Positions 1 to 12,479 of a DNA stretch of 64,000 nt are shown in pieces. Location: the NCBI GenBank assembly GCA_013180625.2, contig SNVD02009732.1:248001-312000 (forward strand). The letters are read 5' to 3'. Every line of letters starts with the position of its first letter. Position 1 is the first letter of the stretch. This DNA comes from Boswellia sacra. Taxonomy: Eukaryota; Streptophyta; Magnoliopsida; Sapindales; Burseraceae. The position numbers were made by a program, and so were the translations under genes. The notes beneath the pieces were generated by a model that saw nothing but the letters and a program-made list of their open reading frames with translations, ran no database searches and was not told where the DNA came from.

Positions 1-270
1 GAGAACCGAAAAATACTGAACAACTTGGATCATTAACCTAAAAAACGAACTGAAAATACCGTAAATACCTGAAAGCAAGCCAAAAACACAAACCTACACA
101 TATAAAACCCTGAAAGGCTCGAGTTAGGCCCAAAAGTTCTTAAAAAGCCCTATAGAATTCTTTAAAAAACCAAAAAATCCCAAAAGCACACTAAAGAGCC
201 CACTTCTCGCCTAAAAGCTCAAGAAATTGGACTACGCGTGTGAAAAAAATGCGCGAGTGTGAGAAAGGGG

Positions 271-332
271 AGTGTGCACCCGAAAATGGGGTAGTGCACC
301 TGAAAATGGAGGAGTGCGCCTAAAAATGAAGT
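271..332. repeat. Short imperfect tandem repeat, about 21 bp x 3
   Basis: Three successive copies start at 271, 293 and 313. Each has the form AGTG..CACC.GAAAATGG with a few substitutions and 20-22 bp spacing. The last copy is the most diverged. Confidence 0.6.
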
Positions 333-494
333 ATACATGTCTTAGATGAGTGCATGTATGGGCCGCGCACATGAAATCTTTGCAAAATTCTTTCGAGCCC
401 CTCTTTTCAAGTATTGTCCAATCCACTTTCTTTTAGATTTCTATGAAAATGTCCCCATTCCAACACACTTTCAACCCTTTCACTCCCAAACTTT

Positions 495-521
495 ACACAC
501 ACACACACACACACACACACC
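495..521. repeat. (AC)n microsatellite
   Basis: About 13 uninterrupted AC dinucleotides. This is a simple sequence repeat. Confidence 0.95.
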
Positions 522-1689
522 CCTATTTTCAATCGGTTTTCAAAGAAGCAACCACAAACACTCAGTATTTGATAAAGCTTGAGGGCAAGTCAACACATTT
601 CCCTCTCGTGCTCATCATTTTTATTTCGTTTTTACAATTTACATTAGAATAGAGATTAGCTGAATACGGGCAAGTGATGGCAAATCGACGATAGCTAATG
701 GGAAACCACCATTCTAATAGGCCTCTATTTTGATATTCACCGTTTATTTTGTTGTCTTTATCTTTATTGCTTTTATTTATGTTTATTTACTTTATTGCAT
801 CTTTATTTTTAATGCCATTTACTTTTCAGTTATTTACTTTATTGTACTCTCATTTTACTGCACTTTGGTTTTTGCACTCATTTACTTTATTGTCTGTTAT
901 TTTTACTACAATTTACTTTATTGTATTTTACTTTAATCGCTTTTTACATTATTACAATTTATCTTATCGCACTTTACATTTGTGCATTTTACTTTTATTG
1001 TACTTTTTATCGCCTTTTCATTCTATTTTTATTACCATCCCAGGGACATCATTCAAATCATGAACAATTGTCTAAATTACTCCCATATATATGCTATTCA
1101 ATCTGTGAATAGTCATCTATCACAATCCGTTTAAACATATTGGACATGTTTAATCCATAAACGGATGTCTTAGTCAAGCAAACTGTGTGACAAGTCGTGT
1201 TGCTGGATTCGTGGGTAATGTTGACCTGCATTTCACAATGGCACTTTTTCTTTCACTTTATCGGCATTTGAACCAATTTTTTTGTTCATTATCTGTCTTG
1301 TTTCAATGGCAAGATTACAATTGAACCAGGTAGACTCCCATTGAGGGTGAGAAACTTGATTTGGTGAAGATTAGTGAGCATAAGGGTGATTGGACGGTGG
1401 ATGGAGCTAAAATGCTTGGTGGCAAATCCACTTTCCAATGGTAGACCCGTTGAGCTCAGAGTGAGGAATAGAAGTGTTAACTTGTGTTCTTTATACTATA
1501 TTTATCTGTATTTTATTCTTATTACATTCGTTGATGCTATACTTATGTGGTCCCTTCTTCGTTTTCCTCATATTTGCACTTTACTGTACATTATTTCTAT
1601 AAATGCTTATGAATTGTCATGCCTTACCTCATATATAATAATTAAGATAAAATTAATTGTATGCATGAAAATGAATTGAGGATAAAGAA

Positions 1690-3115
1690 CCTAACATGTC
1701 ATGGCTGATTTTCTAGCAGAACCTAACATGTCATGGCTTAAAGCTATGGCGTTGCGCCTAATATAACTAAACATTGGATAGCTACAAGTGATGGCAGAGC
1801 ATCAGCCCAGCCATAGAAGTATATAACAAGGTTATCTTAGATTATTTCACTAGGGCAAATAATATGATTCATAGTGTGCTTCCAATCCAAATTTTAGTTT
1901 TTTTTAGAATAATACAACACCTCCAACCTATTTACAACTAACTCTTACTACAATTTGAGTTGGGAAAAACTTAATAGAGATATATTTACCCTTATTATTT
2001 TTGTTTTTTTTCCTCTCTAATGAATTTTTACTAACTCATTCAGTAAGGTAAGTTGGTTGTAAACGGGTTGTAGGTGTAACATTACTCTTCTTTTTAGTAA
2101 GACATAATCTCTATCATGGATTCTTTCCCCTAATCATGGCTAGTTATTTGTCATCTCAATAAGTCTAGGAGTCATTTTAGCACAACTTATTTATTGCCTA
2201 TTATCCAAGCATTGTATAATTAATTCTTATTTCCATGTATACTCCTTTTGACTTTTGCGTAATTATACGTTTATGCCAACAATATATTAATGTAAAATAC
2301 GTCTTTTCACCCTTCAATATTCTCTCTTCGTATCAGAGCCTTTGTTGGCCCTCGCAAGTTTTTTCTCTTTTGATGCTAGGCCTATTCCCTCTTAACTAAG
2401 TTTTCATTTTCGACTCCGTCATGCATGGTTGGAGGAAGCACGGCTTCCTCCCCCCTTAATCAGATCATCATAAGCAGCTTCTGACCAAAACAAAACGATT
2501 GCTATAAATGTTGCCTCACAACTTCATTGAAATTAACTATCCATGATCATGGGAATGAATTGATGACAAAGATTCTATAATTACTTTTCTTGAATTCTTT
2601 CTTCAAATTACATAATACTTTTAACACCCCATAACATGATCTACACCAGGATGAGATAAACTGACTTTTCTAAAATCTTAAGCTCCTAAAATTCACCAAT
2701 AAATGCTCCATAAATAAACTAGCCATAAAATTGAAAGTGCCTTATAAAATCAATTACGAAATTAAACAAATTATTAAACAAATAAATACTAATTATTTAG
2801 TCTCAAATCTTTATTATGACAAATGACATAAACAAAATAACTTCAAATTCTTCGGCTAATAATCTACCTAATCAAAGCTCAAAATTATCCTGCAAAATGT
2901 TGGAGATAAGTGTTAAACTATCAACTTGGTAAGCAAAATCATGTTTGACTGTTAAGGATTTAAACATTCATCAATGAGATGATTATTGCAAAGATTCATA
3001 TTTGTTCAGCAAAATACACATTTCATAGAGTAATATAATCAAAGCATTTGAATTTCCTAAACACTTAATAATTCATGTAAAGTAGTCTCACATGTAATTC
3101 CGACGACTTGGTTAC
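1690..3115. repeat. Type II right arm of a SAUR duplication unit (U0, left part)
   Basis: This stretch aligns by eye with 22330-23587 and in part with 45170-45890. Shared landmarks are GGCTGATTTTCTAG followed by the AACCTAACATGTCATGG phrase near 1705-1740, TATTTCACTAGGGC near 1845, the GGTTGGAGGAAGCACGGCTT phrase near 2428 and ACATGATCTACAC near 2635. It contains a GTATCAGAGCC motif at about 2331-2342 that looks like a retroelement primer-binding site, so the arm may carry an older LTR-element relic. No gene is supported. The arm is cut at 3115 by the Sirevirus-like insertion and resumes at 11494. Confidence 0.7.
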
Positions 3116-4021
3116 TGTTGCTGTCAAAGTCTACTACATATGCATGTGTCATGCAGATGACGAGTTTTGATCAACTTGAGATAAAACAAGAATATTATTT
3201 TTATTCCTATTTTAATGTTTTTAGAATTATATTTTAGGAAGTATTTGATTTGTAATAAATATCTCTTTAGATTAGGACATAATATCTTGTATCCTAATTA
3301 GAATAGGAGAATATTTATTTATCCTAATTCCTTTTGAAGTTTGTTTATAACACTTCCTATTTTATTTCTCCTAATCCTAATATGATTTTGATTAGAATTT
3401 TTACAGAATTTCTAGGAGATTTCGGTCAGACCTCTCACTTATATATATAAAGCTATTCAAGCGGCTGATAACGTGATTAAGAGATTAACGGGTTGGCTGT
3501 TTTGGTTGTGAGAGAGTCTTGAGTTTGGCATTCCATGAATTCATAGAAGAGAGCTTCAATGCAAAAGGAATGTCTTCTTTGATTTGATTCTTTGAGTCTT
3601 TTGATTCATGTATGAGTGGTAGATATCATACATGAGTTGTTGATTAAGTCTAAGTGAGTTAGTAGACTCTTGGGATAACTTGAGGGTTGAGTATTTATAT
3701 AATTCTGTGTCAGACTTCGGGTGTTATGTATAACTTAACAGTGTTCTATTAAGTTATCTGTGACAGAGAGTGAGCAGTGTCACTAGTGTTTAGGATCTTT
3801 GCGAAGATTTTGTTTGTCAAAGATTAGGTTTATGCATGAGAGTGAGTCAGCACTGTAAAAGGTCCTAAAGATTGTACAAACAAGAACATAGTGAATTGCA
3901 GCTCTATAGCTGTCCGTGGATTTAGGTTTTTATAATCGAACCATATAAAAATCCTCTTGTACCGATTTACATTATAGTTTACTGTTATATTTCTTATAAC
4001 TGCATACCTCCAGAACTTTCA
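3116..4021 (+). repeat. 5' LTR of the Sirevirus-like element
   Basis: The LTR starts TGTTGCTGTCAAAG, ends GAACTTTCA, and is repeated at 10590-11493. A TATATATATAAAG box near 3440 is a candidate LTR promoter. Confidence 0.92.
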
Positions 4022-4024
4022 ATT

Positions 4025-4035
4025 AGTATCAAAGC
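4025..4035 (+). other. Degenerate tRNA-iMet primer-binding site
   Basis: The sequence just inside the 5' LTR reads AGTATCAAAGC, two changes from the usual plant copia site GGTATCAGAGC that pairs with initiator methionine tRNA. Confidence 0.75.
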
Positions 4036-4100
4036 GGGTTCACTAATAGACAAGTGAAGAAAATGATCACGTTGATCTGGAAGGATGGAGTTTATTTGCA

Positions 4101-7100
4101 ATGGAGGATCCAGAACATAACCACCCATTCTTGATGACAGTAATTATTCATATTGGAAGGTAAGAATGATGATGTATATCAAATCTCTTGATGACAGGGC
4201 ATGGACTAGTGTGCTTAAATGATGGACACCGCCAACAAAGTTGAATGCTTCTAATGATTCTAAACCGAAACCTGAAGATGAATAGATTGATGAAGAATAC
4301 TGACGTTCCAGTTGGAATTCAAAGGCTCTTAATGTAATTTTTGCTGCACTGGACTTAAACAACTTTGGACAGATTTCAAGGTGCAAAGCGACCAAGGAAG
4401 CATGGGACATACTTGAGGTAAAACATGAAGGTACCGCATCTGTTAAAAGATCTAAATTGATGACACTTAATTCTTAATTTGAAAATCTGATGATGCATGA
4501 GGATGAGTCAATTTCTGAATTTTACTCTAAGATATGTCACATTACAAATTCGGCATACATGCTTGGCAAAACTTTCACTGATGCAGAAATTGTTAGCAAG
4601 ATAATTAGGTCTGTTCCAGATAAATTTCAACCTAAAATTTCAGCCATTGAGGAAGTTAAAAACACTGATAAGATGAGGGTTGATGAACTGATTGATATTC
4701 TCCAAAACTTTGAAATAAATCAAAGTACTAGGAAGCAAAAAGGTAAAAGCATTGCATTTAATGTGAAAGCTGAAACATCTGATGATGAATGTAGTGATGA
4801 GCTTGATGAAACTGATTCTAAATAGATTGCTTTTCTAACAAGAAATTATTTCAAGTTCGTGAAAAGAAATTTCAAGAAAAAGAATCAAGGAAAGCCATCA
4901 AACTCAAGCGAAGAAAAATTCAGAAAATTCATCAAGGAGAATGACAAGAGGAAGCTAAAACAACCTGAAAAGAAAGGGCAAATTCAGTGTTATGAATGTT
5001 CTGGTTATGGGCATATTCAATCTGAATGTGCAAATCTCAAGAAGAAGAATAAAGGGCTGACAATAACCTGGAGTGATGAGTCAGAATCCAAGTCAGAAGA
5101 TCAAGACTGTATGAGAAACTTTGTTGCATTTACTACATCTGCAACTGACAAAGGAAAGGCTATTATGTCTGACATAATAGAAAATTGTAAAACCAGTATT
5201 GATCATTCGGATGAAGAAAAAGGACCAGAATACTATGAAGAGTTGCAAGAGACATACAATGCACTCTATGGTGAATGGCTGAATCAGAAGGAAGAAATTA
5301 GAGCCTTAAAGAAGAAGATTGAGGAGCTGGAATGTGAAAAATCCTTTGCTGAAAATCAGATCACAGAACTGAAAATTATTTTGATAGACAAAACAGCACA
5401 TATTGAGAAAATTATAACAGAACTGGTTGAAAGCAAGAGGTATGTTGATCAACTCAAAATTGGAGCAGCTAAACTTGATCAGGTCTTGAGTCTTGGAAGA
5501 GACAACTCTAACAAACATGGATTTGGATACATAGAAGGTAATATTACATCTTCATCAAAACAGTTTTTGTGAAAACTTCAACATCAGGTAAAAATTTTGA
5601 ACCGAACTCTTTAAATACAAGTCCTAATTCCAAGAGCAGTGAAACATTGGTTTCCCCTCTAAGTTCATTAAAATCTAGTCCTGAAAAGGTAAGGAAGTTC
5701 ATTCCTATTTGTTATTTTTGTGGTAAAAATGGACATATTAGGCCTAGATGCTTTAAATTGTTGAATCTTTTGCATAAAAGGTCAAAACAATTTAAACCGT
5801 TACCAAAATCACAACAGCAGTGGGTTAAGAAAGACAAAAGAATATGCCATGTTGCCTTTTATTACACTTAATCATGCATCTAATGATTTGTGGTATTTTG
5901 ACAGCGGTTGTTCCAGGCACATGACTGGAAATAAATTATTTTTGACAAACTTTAAAGCATGCAGGGATGGAAATGTCACCTTTGGAGATGGAGCAACAAG
6001 CAAGATCATTGCTAAAGGCACTTTGAATGTCAAAGGCCTACCCAATTTTTAAAATGTCCTCCTAGTGGAAGATTTGAAAGCTAATCTCATAAGCATTAGT
6101 CAGATTTGTGATGAAAAGTATACTGTTAACTTCACACAAAACAAATGCATGGTCTTTGATAATTTTGGTAAATGCATTCTAGAAGGTAATAGATCTTTGG
6201 ATAACTGTTATTTAGTAGAAATTGCATTTCATGCTAGGATTTCAGATTTAGAATTGTGGCATCAAAAATTAGGACACTTAAATTACAAAGACTTGGTTAA
6301 ATTAACTAAGTTAAGTGCTGTAAGAGGAGTTCCTAAACTTGATGATAAAATTGATAAAATTTGTGGACCATGTCAAATGGGAAAACAAATCAGAAGTTCA
6401 CACAAATCAAATCCACATCTTAGCACTTCTAAGATACTTGATTTGCTTCATATAGATTTTATGGGTCCTATACAAATAGAAAGTATTATAGGTAAGAGAT
6501 ATATATTTGTTTGTGTGGATGATTTTTCTAGATTTATTTGGGTAGATTTCATTGAAGAAAAATTTGACACTTTTGATGCTTTCAGGAATCTTTGTGTTAA
6601 GCTTGAAAATGAGCAAAATAGGAACATTGGAAGGATTGTGAGAATAAGTAGTGATCATGGCAAGGAGTTTGAAAATGTTAGCTATGCTGACTTTTGCAAA
6701 TATCATGGAATTGATCATGAATTTTTAGCTCCTAAAACTCCTGAACAGAATGGCATTGTAGAAAGGAAAAATAAAACTTTTCAAGAGATGGCTAGAGTAA
6801 TCCTCAATAGCAAGAAGTTGACCAAGAGGCTATAGGCTGAAGCAATAAGCACGGCTTGTTATATTTCAAATAGAGTGTTTCTTAGACCTGGTACAAACCA
6901 GACATCTTATGAAATTTTGAATGGAAGAAAACCTAATTTGAAATACTTTCATGTCTTTGGTTACAGGTGTTACATCTTAAACGACAGAGAACTGTTAGGA
7001 AAATTAGATCCAATGAGTGAGGAATGAGTCTTCGTCGGATATGCTCAAAACAGTAAAGCAGTTCGAGTTTACAATCTGAGAACTGAGGCAGTCATGGAAT

Positions 7101-8979
7101 CTGCAAACGTAGTATTTGATGACCTTGATGATTATGCAAAGTACTCACAAGAGGAAAGCATAACCAGCTTCATAGAAGATACAGAAAAATCAGATTCAGA
7201 TAGCAGCAAAAAGGAAGATGCTGTTATGAAGGAAGAAACAGCTATTGTTACACCTCACGTAACAGCAACATCTGATAACTCAGATTTGAACAAAAGTTTA
7301 ATCTGGAATGATGAAGATAGAAAAGATCCACCCACATGGATTCAAAAAGCACATCCAACAAGTTCTATTATTGGAACACTAGATGGCATGATGAAAACTC
7401 GAAGCAAGGTAAGAAATCAGGTAAGGTTTGTATATTATGTTTCTTTAGTTGAGCCAAAAAATGTGAAAAAAGCTTTAAAAGAATAGGTGTGGATTCAAGC
7501 TATGCAAGATGAACTTAATCAGTTTAAAAGGAATGAAGTGTGGGAATTAGTTCCTAGGCCAGAAGGTACAAATGTCATTGGAACTAAATGGATTTACAAA
7601 AATAAAACTGATGAAAGTGGTCAAGTAGTAAGAAATAAAACTAGGTTAGTTGCACAAGGTTACACACAAGTTGAAGGCATAGACTTTGATGAGACCTTTG
7701 CACCTGTAGCTAGACTTGAGTCAATCAAATTACTACTTGCAATTGCTTGTTTGTTTGATTTTAAGTTGTATCAAATGGATATTAAAACTGCATTTTAAAT
7801 GGCTATCTCAATGAAAAAGTTTTTGTTGAACAGCCTAAGGGATTTGAAGATCCTAAATATTCTGATTTTGTGTACAGATTGCACAAAGCTTTGTATGGTC
7901 TGAAACAAGCTCCTAGAGCTTAGTATGAAAGGTTGATAAATTTTTTTATCAACAGAGGTTATAAAAGAGGCAACAATGATAAGACCTTGTTTATCAAACA
8001 TGCATCTAACTATTTTATTGTTGCTCAAATATATGTTGATGACATTGTCTTCAGATCAACTAACAAAAGCAAAAATAATGAGTTTGTTAAGTTGATGCAG
8101 GAAGAGTTTGAGATGAGCATGGTAGGAGAATTAAATTTCTTTCTTGGATTGCAGGTTAAGCATATGAATGATGGGATATTTATATCTCAATCAAAATATG
8201 CCAAAAATCTTGTAAGGAAGTTTGGGCTTGAAAATGCAAAACCAATGAAAACTCCTATCAGTACTAATCTAAAACTTTCAAAAGATAATGCAGGAAAATA
8301 TGTTGATGCAAGCTTTTACAGAAGCATTATTGGTAGCCTGCTATACTTCACAGCAAGCAAACCAAATTTAAGCTTTAGTGTAGGACTTTGTGCAAGGTTT
8401 CAAGCAAATCCAAAAGAATCACATCTTGCAGCAGCAAAGAGAATCATCAGGTATGTTCACGGAAGATGTGATTATGGAATATGGTTTTCTAAAGATACAA
8501 ATGATTGTCTTGCAGGGTTCAGTGATGCAGATTGGGCAGGAAATGCAGATGACAGAAAAAGCACTTCAGGAGGTTGTTTTTATCTTGGTACTAACTTGGT
8601 TTCATGACACAGTTAAAAACAGAATTCTATTTCTTTGTCTACAACTGAAGCCGAATACATAGCAACAGGGAGTTGTTGCACACAACTATTATGGATGAAG
8701 CAAATGTTGAGTGATTATGGTATTGAATAAAAGCCTATAACTGTATTTTGTGATAATACTAATGCTATAAATATTTCCAAAAATCCAGTTCAGCATTCTA
8801 GAACAAAACACATTGATATTAGATACCATTTTATAAGGGAACTAGTAGAATCTAAGGTGATACACATTAAGCACATCTCTACTAATAGACAATTGGCTGA
8901 CTTATTCACTAAGGCATTGAATACAACAAGATTTGAAAATCTAAGAAAAGCCTTAGGCATCTGTCAATTACATGAATGA
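4101..8979 (+). pseudogene. Sirevirus-like gag-pol, broken
   Basis: The remains of one polyprotein can be followed from about 4101 to the TGA at 8977-8979. The order is gag start with ILDDSNYSYWK near 4127, gag core and coiled stretch (4490-5572), zinc knuckle CYECSGYGHIQSEC (near 4990), second knuckle CYFCGKNGHIRPRC (near 5707), protease with DSG (near 5899), integrase HHCC zinc site and DDE core (6250-6780), reverse transcriptase with YVDD (near 8030), and RNase H (8630-8960). Breaks include an indel between the gag ATG and ILDDS, stops in gag near 4220-4480 and at 4823-4825, a frame change near 5572, a TAG after integrase at 6833-6835, a TGA near 7025, a TAG at 7484-7486 and a frame change at 7798. 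No active protein is expected. Confidence 0.9.
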
Positions 8980-10589
8980 ACACTGTTTACTGTTATGTTA
9001 ATTGTATCTGCAATATCATAAGTTTTCTTCTAATTAAGCATGTGTGAGCTGTGATATAAAAAATTGTGTGACTAATTAAATACTGGTTTAAAAATGAAAA
9101 ATACAGAGAGGGCTACCAGTATATGATGTGTGAAAGCCATCCATTGAGAGTAACTTCATTGTATCTAGGAAATATGGTGAGGTCACCTACTCAAATAGAA
9201 AAGGGCTAGCTCTATACATGTGTGAAAACTACTGTATTATTTAGCAAATTCACATTGAGACTAACTTTTGTGTGTGTAAGAAGCATGCTCAAGTTGATCA
9301 CTCAATTGGATTAAGTGATGAAATAATTAAAAGAAAATAAAACAGCTCTTGAATATGCTTTCTTAGAATGATTCATATGATGTTCAAATATTGTTGTCAT
9401 GTTATTTTTAACTGTGTTCTGTTACGTTTTTCATAACATACGGTGTTCTTTGTGCTTATTCGAAATTTGATTTTCTTGTGTGTCCATGTGTCAAAAATGC
9501 CATGTCAGCATTATTGAATTGAGGGGGAGAAGTTTCAGTGGTGGGAATCCTGATTCTATTAGAATTCCTTATTCAAATTGGAATCAAATTTGAATTTTTG
9601 ACCATTAATGTCAGTTATGAAACGGTTTTGGAAATACAATTAATATTAAATTTTGTTAAAAACAAAATTGTTTTCAATATAGCCTACTATATTACGAAAT
9701 TGCTTAGAGCTTTTCCTGTTCATTCCATACTCCCACAACAGTGTCTTCCCTGTCTTGCATCTTGCTTCTCTCTTCCTGTTCTAGAAATTTTTTCTGCAGA
9801 CCAATAAGTTTCTCACAGCCGACATCAAGCTAAAGTTTGGGAAGTACACTTCACAAAGGAAGTTGCAGATGGAAAGGCCGAAACCAATGCAGAGAGACGT
9901 GACAAGGAGATTCGAAGAATTGTAGCTGAAGTCACTGCCACTTCTTCTGACACAGCTGAAGAACAAACTGCTCCTGTAGCTTCTGCGCCGCCAACTCCAA
10001 CCACAATAGGGAAAACTTAGGAAGCGCATTGGCAGTTCCTCTTCTCCTCCAGTTCGCAAGTTCCTTCATTAAGTGCTTTGGGCACTTGTGCTAAAATCAA
10101 GGGGGAGATCAAGGAGTTTTCTGATTTTCTGATCTTTTTGTTATGTCTGATATTACCATGGTTACCTACTTCTGTTTTGTTTATATTTTTGTTGCTTATT
10201 TTTCAAGGGCTGTAAGTAAGTAGTAAGGGGGAGTAAGAAGAACTTCTTATGTTTGCTTTATGTGTGCATTCAAGATATCTTGCGTTGATGAATGTTTTTG
10301 CTCTAATCATGATCCGATTACATTGATTGATATAATTGCTCTGATCATGAATTGATTAATGTGTGTTGCTTGATCAGTTTGACAAAGTCATTTTGATTAC
10401 AGGATATACTTATTCTGACAGTGTTCTGTTATGAGTTTTATAACAGCTCACTGGTTAATTCTTTACACATGATAATTTCTGTTTGCTATTTCATGGCAGC
10501 TTATTGTTATGATTGACTTATCATGTGTGATATTCTTTGATCAGAAATAGTTTTGTGTTTTCATCACAAGTTGCCAAAAAGGGGGAGAT
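8980..10589 (+). other. 3' non-pol region of the Sirevirus-like element with repeated polypurine tracts
   Basis: Sireviruses carry extra sequence here, in some members an envelope-like gene. In this copy I see only a short open stretch near 9840-10018 (charged, rich in E, A, T and P) that could be a remnant, with no membrane signal. Four G-rich purine tracts occur at about 9520-9531, 10098-10108, 10225-10234 and 10576-10589. The last one abuts the 3' LTR and is the functional position. Two GCTCTxATCATGA repeats lie at about 10300 and 10338. Confidence 0.7.
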
Positions 10590-11493
10590 TGTTGCTGTCA
10601 AAGTCTACTACATATGCATGTGTCATACACATGATGAGTTTTGATCAACTTGAGATAAAACAAGAATAATATTTTTATTCCTATTTTAATGTTTCTAGAA
10701 TTATATTTTAGGAAGTATTTGATTTGTAATAAATATCTTTTTAGATTATGATATAATATCTTGTATCCTAATTAGAATAGGAAAATATTTATTTGTCCTA
10801 ATTCCTTTTGGAGTTTGTTTATAACACTTCCTATTTTATTTCTCCTAATCCTAATATGATTTTGATTAGAATTTTTACAAGATTTCTAAGAAATTTCGGT
10901 CAGACCTTTCACTATATATATATAAAGCTATTCAGGCGGCTGATAACGTGATTGATAGATTAACGGGTTGGCTGGTTTGGTTGTGAAAGAGCCTTGAGTT
11001 TGGCATTCCATGAATTCATAGAAAAGAGCTTCAACGCAAGAGGAATGTCTTCTTTGATTTGATTCTTTGAGTCTTTTGATTCATGTATGAGTGGTAGAAA
11101 TAGTACATGAGTTGTTGATTAAGTCTGAATGAGTTAGTCACTTGGGATAACTTGACGGTTGAGTGTTTATGTAATTCTGTGTCAGACTTCGGGTGTTATG
11201 TATAACTTAACAGTATCCTGTTAAGTTATATATGACAGAGAGTGAGCAGTGTCACTAGTGTTTAGGATCTTTGCGAAGATTTTGTTTGTCAAAAATTAGG
11301 TCTGTGCGTGAGAGTGAGTCAGCACTGTAAAAGGTCCTAAAGATTATACAAACAAGAACATTGTGAATTGTAACTCTATAGCTGTCCGTGGACGTAGGTT
11401 TTTATAACCGAACCACGTAAAAATCCTCCTGTGTCGATTTACATTACAGTTTACTGTTATATTTCTTATAACTGCATACCTCTAGAACTTTCA
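10590..11493 (+). repeat. 3' LTR of the Sirevirus-like element
   Basis: This is the direct repeat of 3116-4021, with TGTTG and TTTCA ends and numerous substitutions, mostly transitions. Confidence 0.92.
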
Positions 11494-12479
11494 GCTACAT
11501 AATTGTGTACATGTGGACACTAATACCTTAGTTGAGTCGATATATAAAAGTTCATTCGAGTTTAAAGACTCCAAAGAGTGACTCAAAACACATTTCTAAA
11601 TCATATCACATTTTACACATTCTAATATCATTCCAACCATGATTAATGTCTAAGTTTTATAAACAGAAGTATATACAAACTACCCATTAAAGATATAACA
11701 AAGTCTAATTCTTATTCTTTAAAGATATAAAACAATTGTAAATTCAATTAAATATAAATACACTTCAATAATAAAAGTTTCATAAATATCTAAGAAACAT
11801 TTTAGAACACATTTCTAATTCAAAAAAAAATGATTTGATAATATTTCCTTAACTAAAGCAGTTTTAATATATAAACTGTTGTTTAAAAAAAAAAAAATTT
11901 GTAGTACCCACAACAGTTTGAGGGAACTATATTAATAAAAAGCAATATATTCAGCTGATCAAAATGCAAATTAAATAAAAATAAAAATTTGTGAAAAATG
12001 ATAATAATATAAAAGAAAATGCACACTAACGAAAGAATAATGTCTATCTTATTTATTTTTGTTTTCGATTATCAAACATTTAAGAGGGTTATTCATTATA
12101 GTACATATAGTAATATTAATTCTTATCCTATGATCCCTAACTTATATTCTTATATGGTTGCTCGAGAAAAACTTTACATGGAGTGGTGGGAGTACGATAA
12201 CAGAGGATAATGGAGGGGACAATACTATTTTTAACTTCTCTTACATTTGGTACCGCTGGTTGATATTTGATTATATAATTTTAAAATATTATGAACCAAA
12301 AGATGATTGTAAATTAATAATAGTAGTTAATTAATTAATAATTGAAAATATCTCATACCCAACAGCCAAGAATGAAGAGATTAACTCTTTTAAGAATTGA
12401 GTTTTACAAAATCCAACAAGCTACAAATATATGAATGTGTGGGTCATTTTCAAAATTTTTGTTTGATCAACAGATCAAA
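11494..12479. repeat. Right remainder of arm U0 and 3' flank of SAUR-A
   Basis: 11494-11950 continues the type II arm interrupted by the Sirevirus-like element and aligns with 24397-24815 (ACTAATACCTTAGTTGAGTC phrase). From about 11955 (GATCAAAATGCAAATT) to 12479 it is the shared 3' flank of the recent SAUR copies, also seen at 24815-25265, 33810-34308 and 38785-39278. No gene is supported; the frame at 12019-12210 is not conserved in the sister units. Confidence 0.7.

Larger units (their letters stand above)
1..1690. other. Unassigned AT-rich sequence with simple repeats
   Basis: No gene is recognised. The stretch contains three imperfect copies of a 20-22 bp repeat at 271-332, an (AC)n microsatellite at 495-521, and a T-rich tract at about 730-1030 built of degenerate TTTACTTTATTG-like words. 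The short open frames in the T-rich tract are hydrophobic by composition only and are not supported as genes. Similarity to the SAUR duplication units starts only near 1690, so this is outside the duplicated family or too diverged to align by eye. Confidence 0.6.
3116..11493 (+). mobile_element. Ty1/copia LTR retrotransposon, Sirevirus-like, decayed
   Basis: A full-length element of about 8.4 kb lies between two LTRs of 905 bp and carries gag-pol on the plus strand. The flanking pentamers are GTTAC (3111-3115) and GCTAC (11494-11498), a 5-bp target duplication with one change. The sister unit at about 24400 shows the empty site. The gag with a C-rich knuckle followed by a WSDE-type acidic stretch, a second knuckle before protease, a 1.6-kb region after RNase H and several G-rich polypurine tracts all fit the Sirevirus lineage. 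Several frameshifts and stop codons make it non-autonomous. LTR divergence is roughly 5-7 % by eye, the oldest of the three copia copies here. Confidence 0.92.

Noticed and set aside
749..1063. 104-codon hydrophobic frame that looks like membrane segments
   Set aside because: It comes from a degenerate T-rich repeat. Two other frames of the same tract are also open and hydrophobic.
6407..6718. Minus-strand frame inside the Sirevirus-like pol
   Set aside because: Antisense of the integrase core. It has no independent support.
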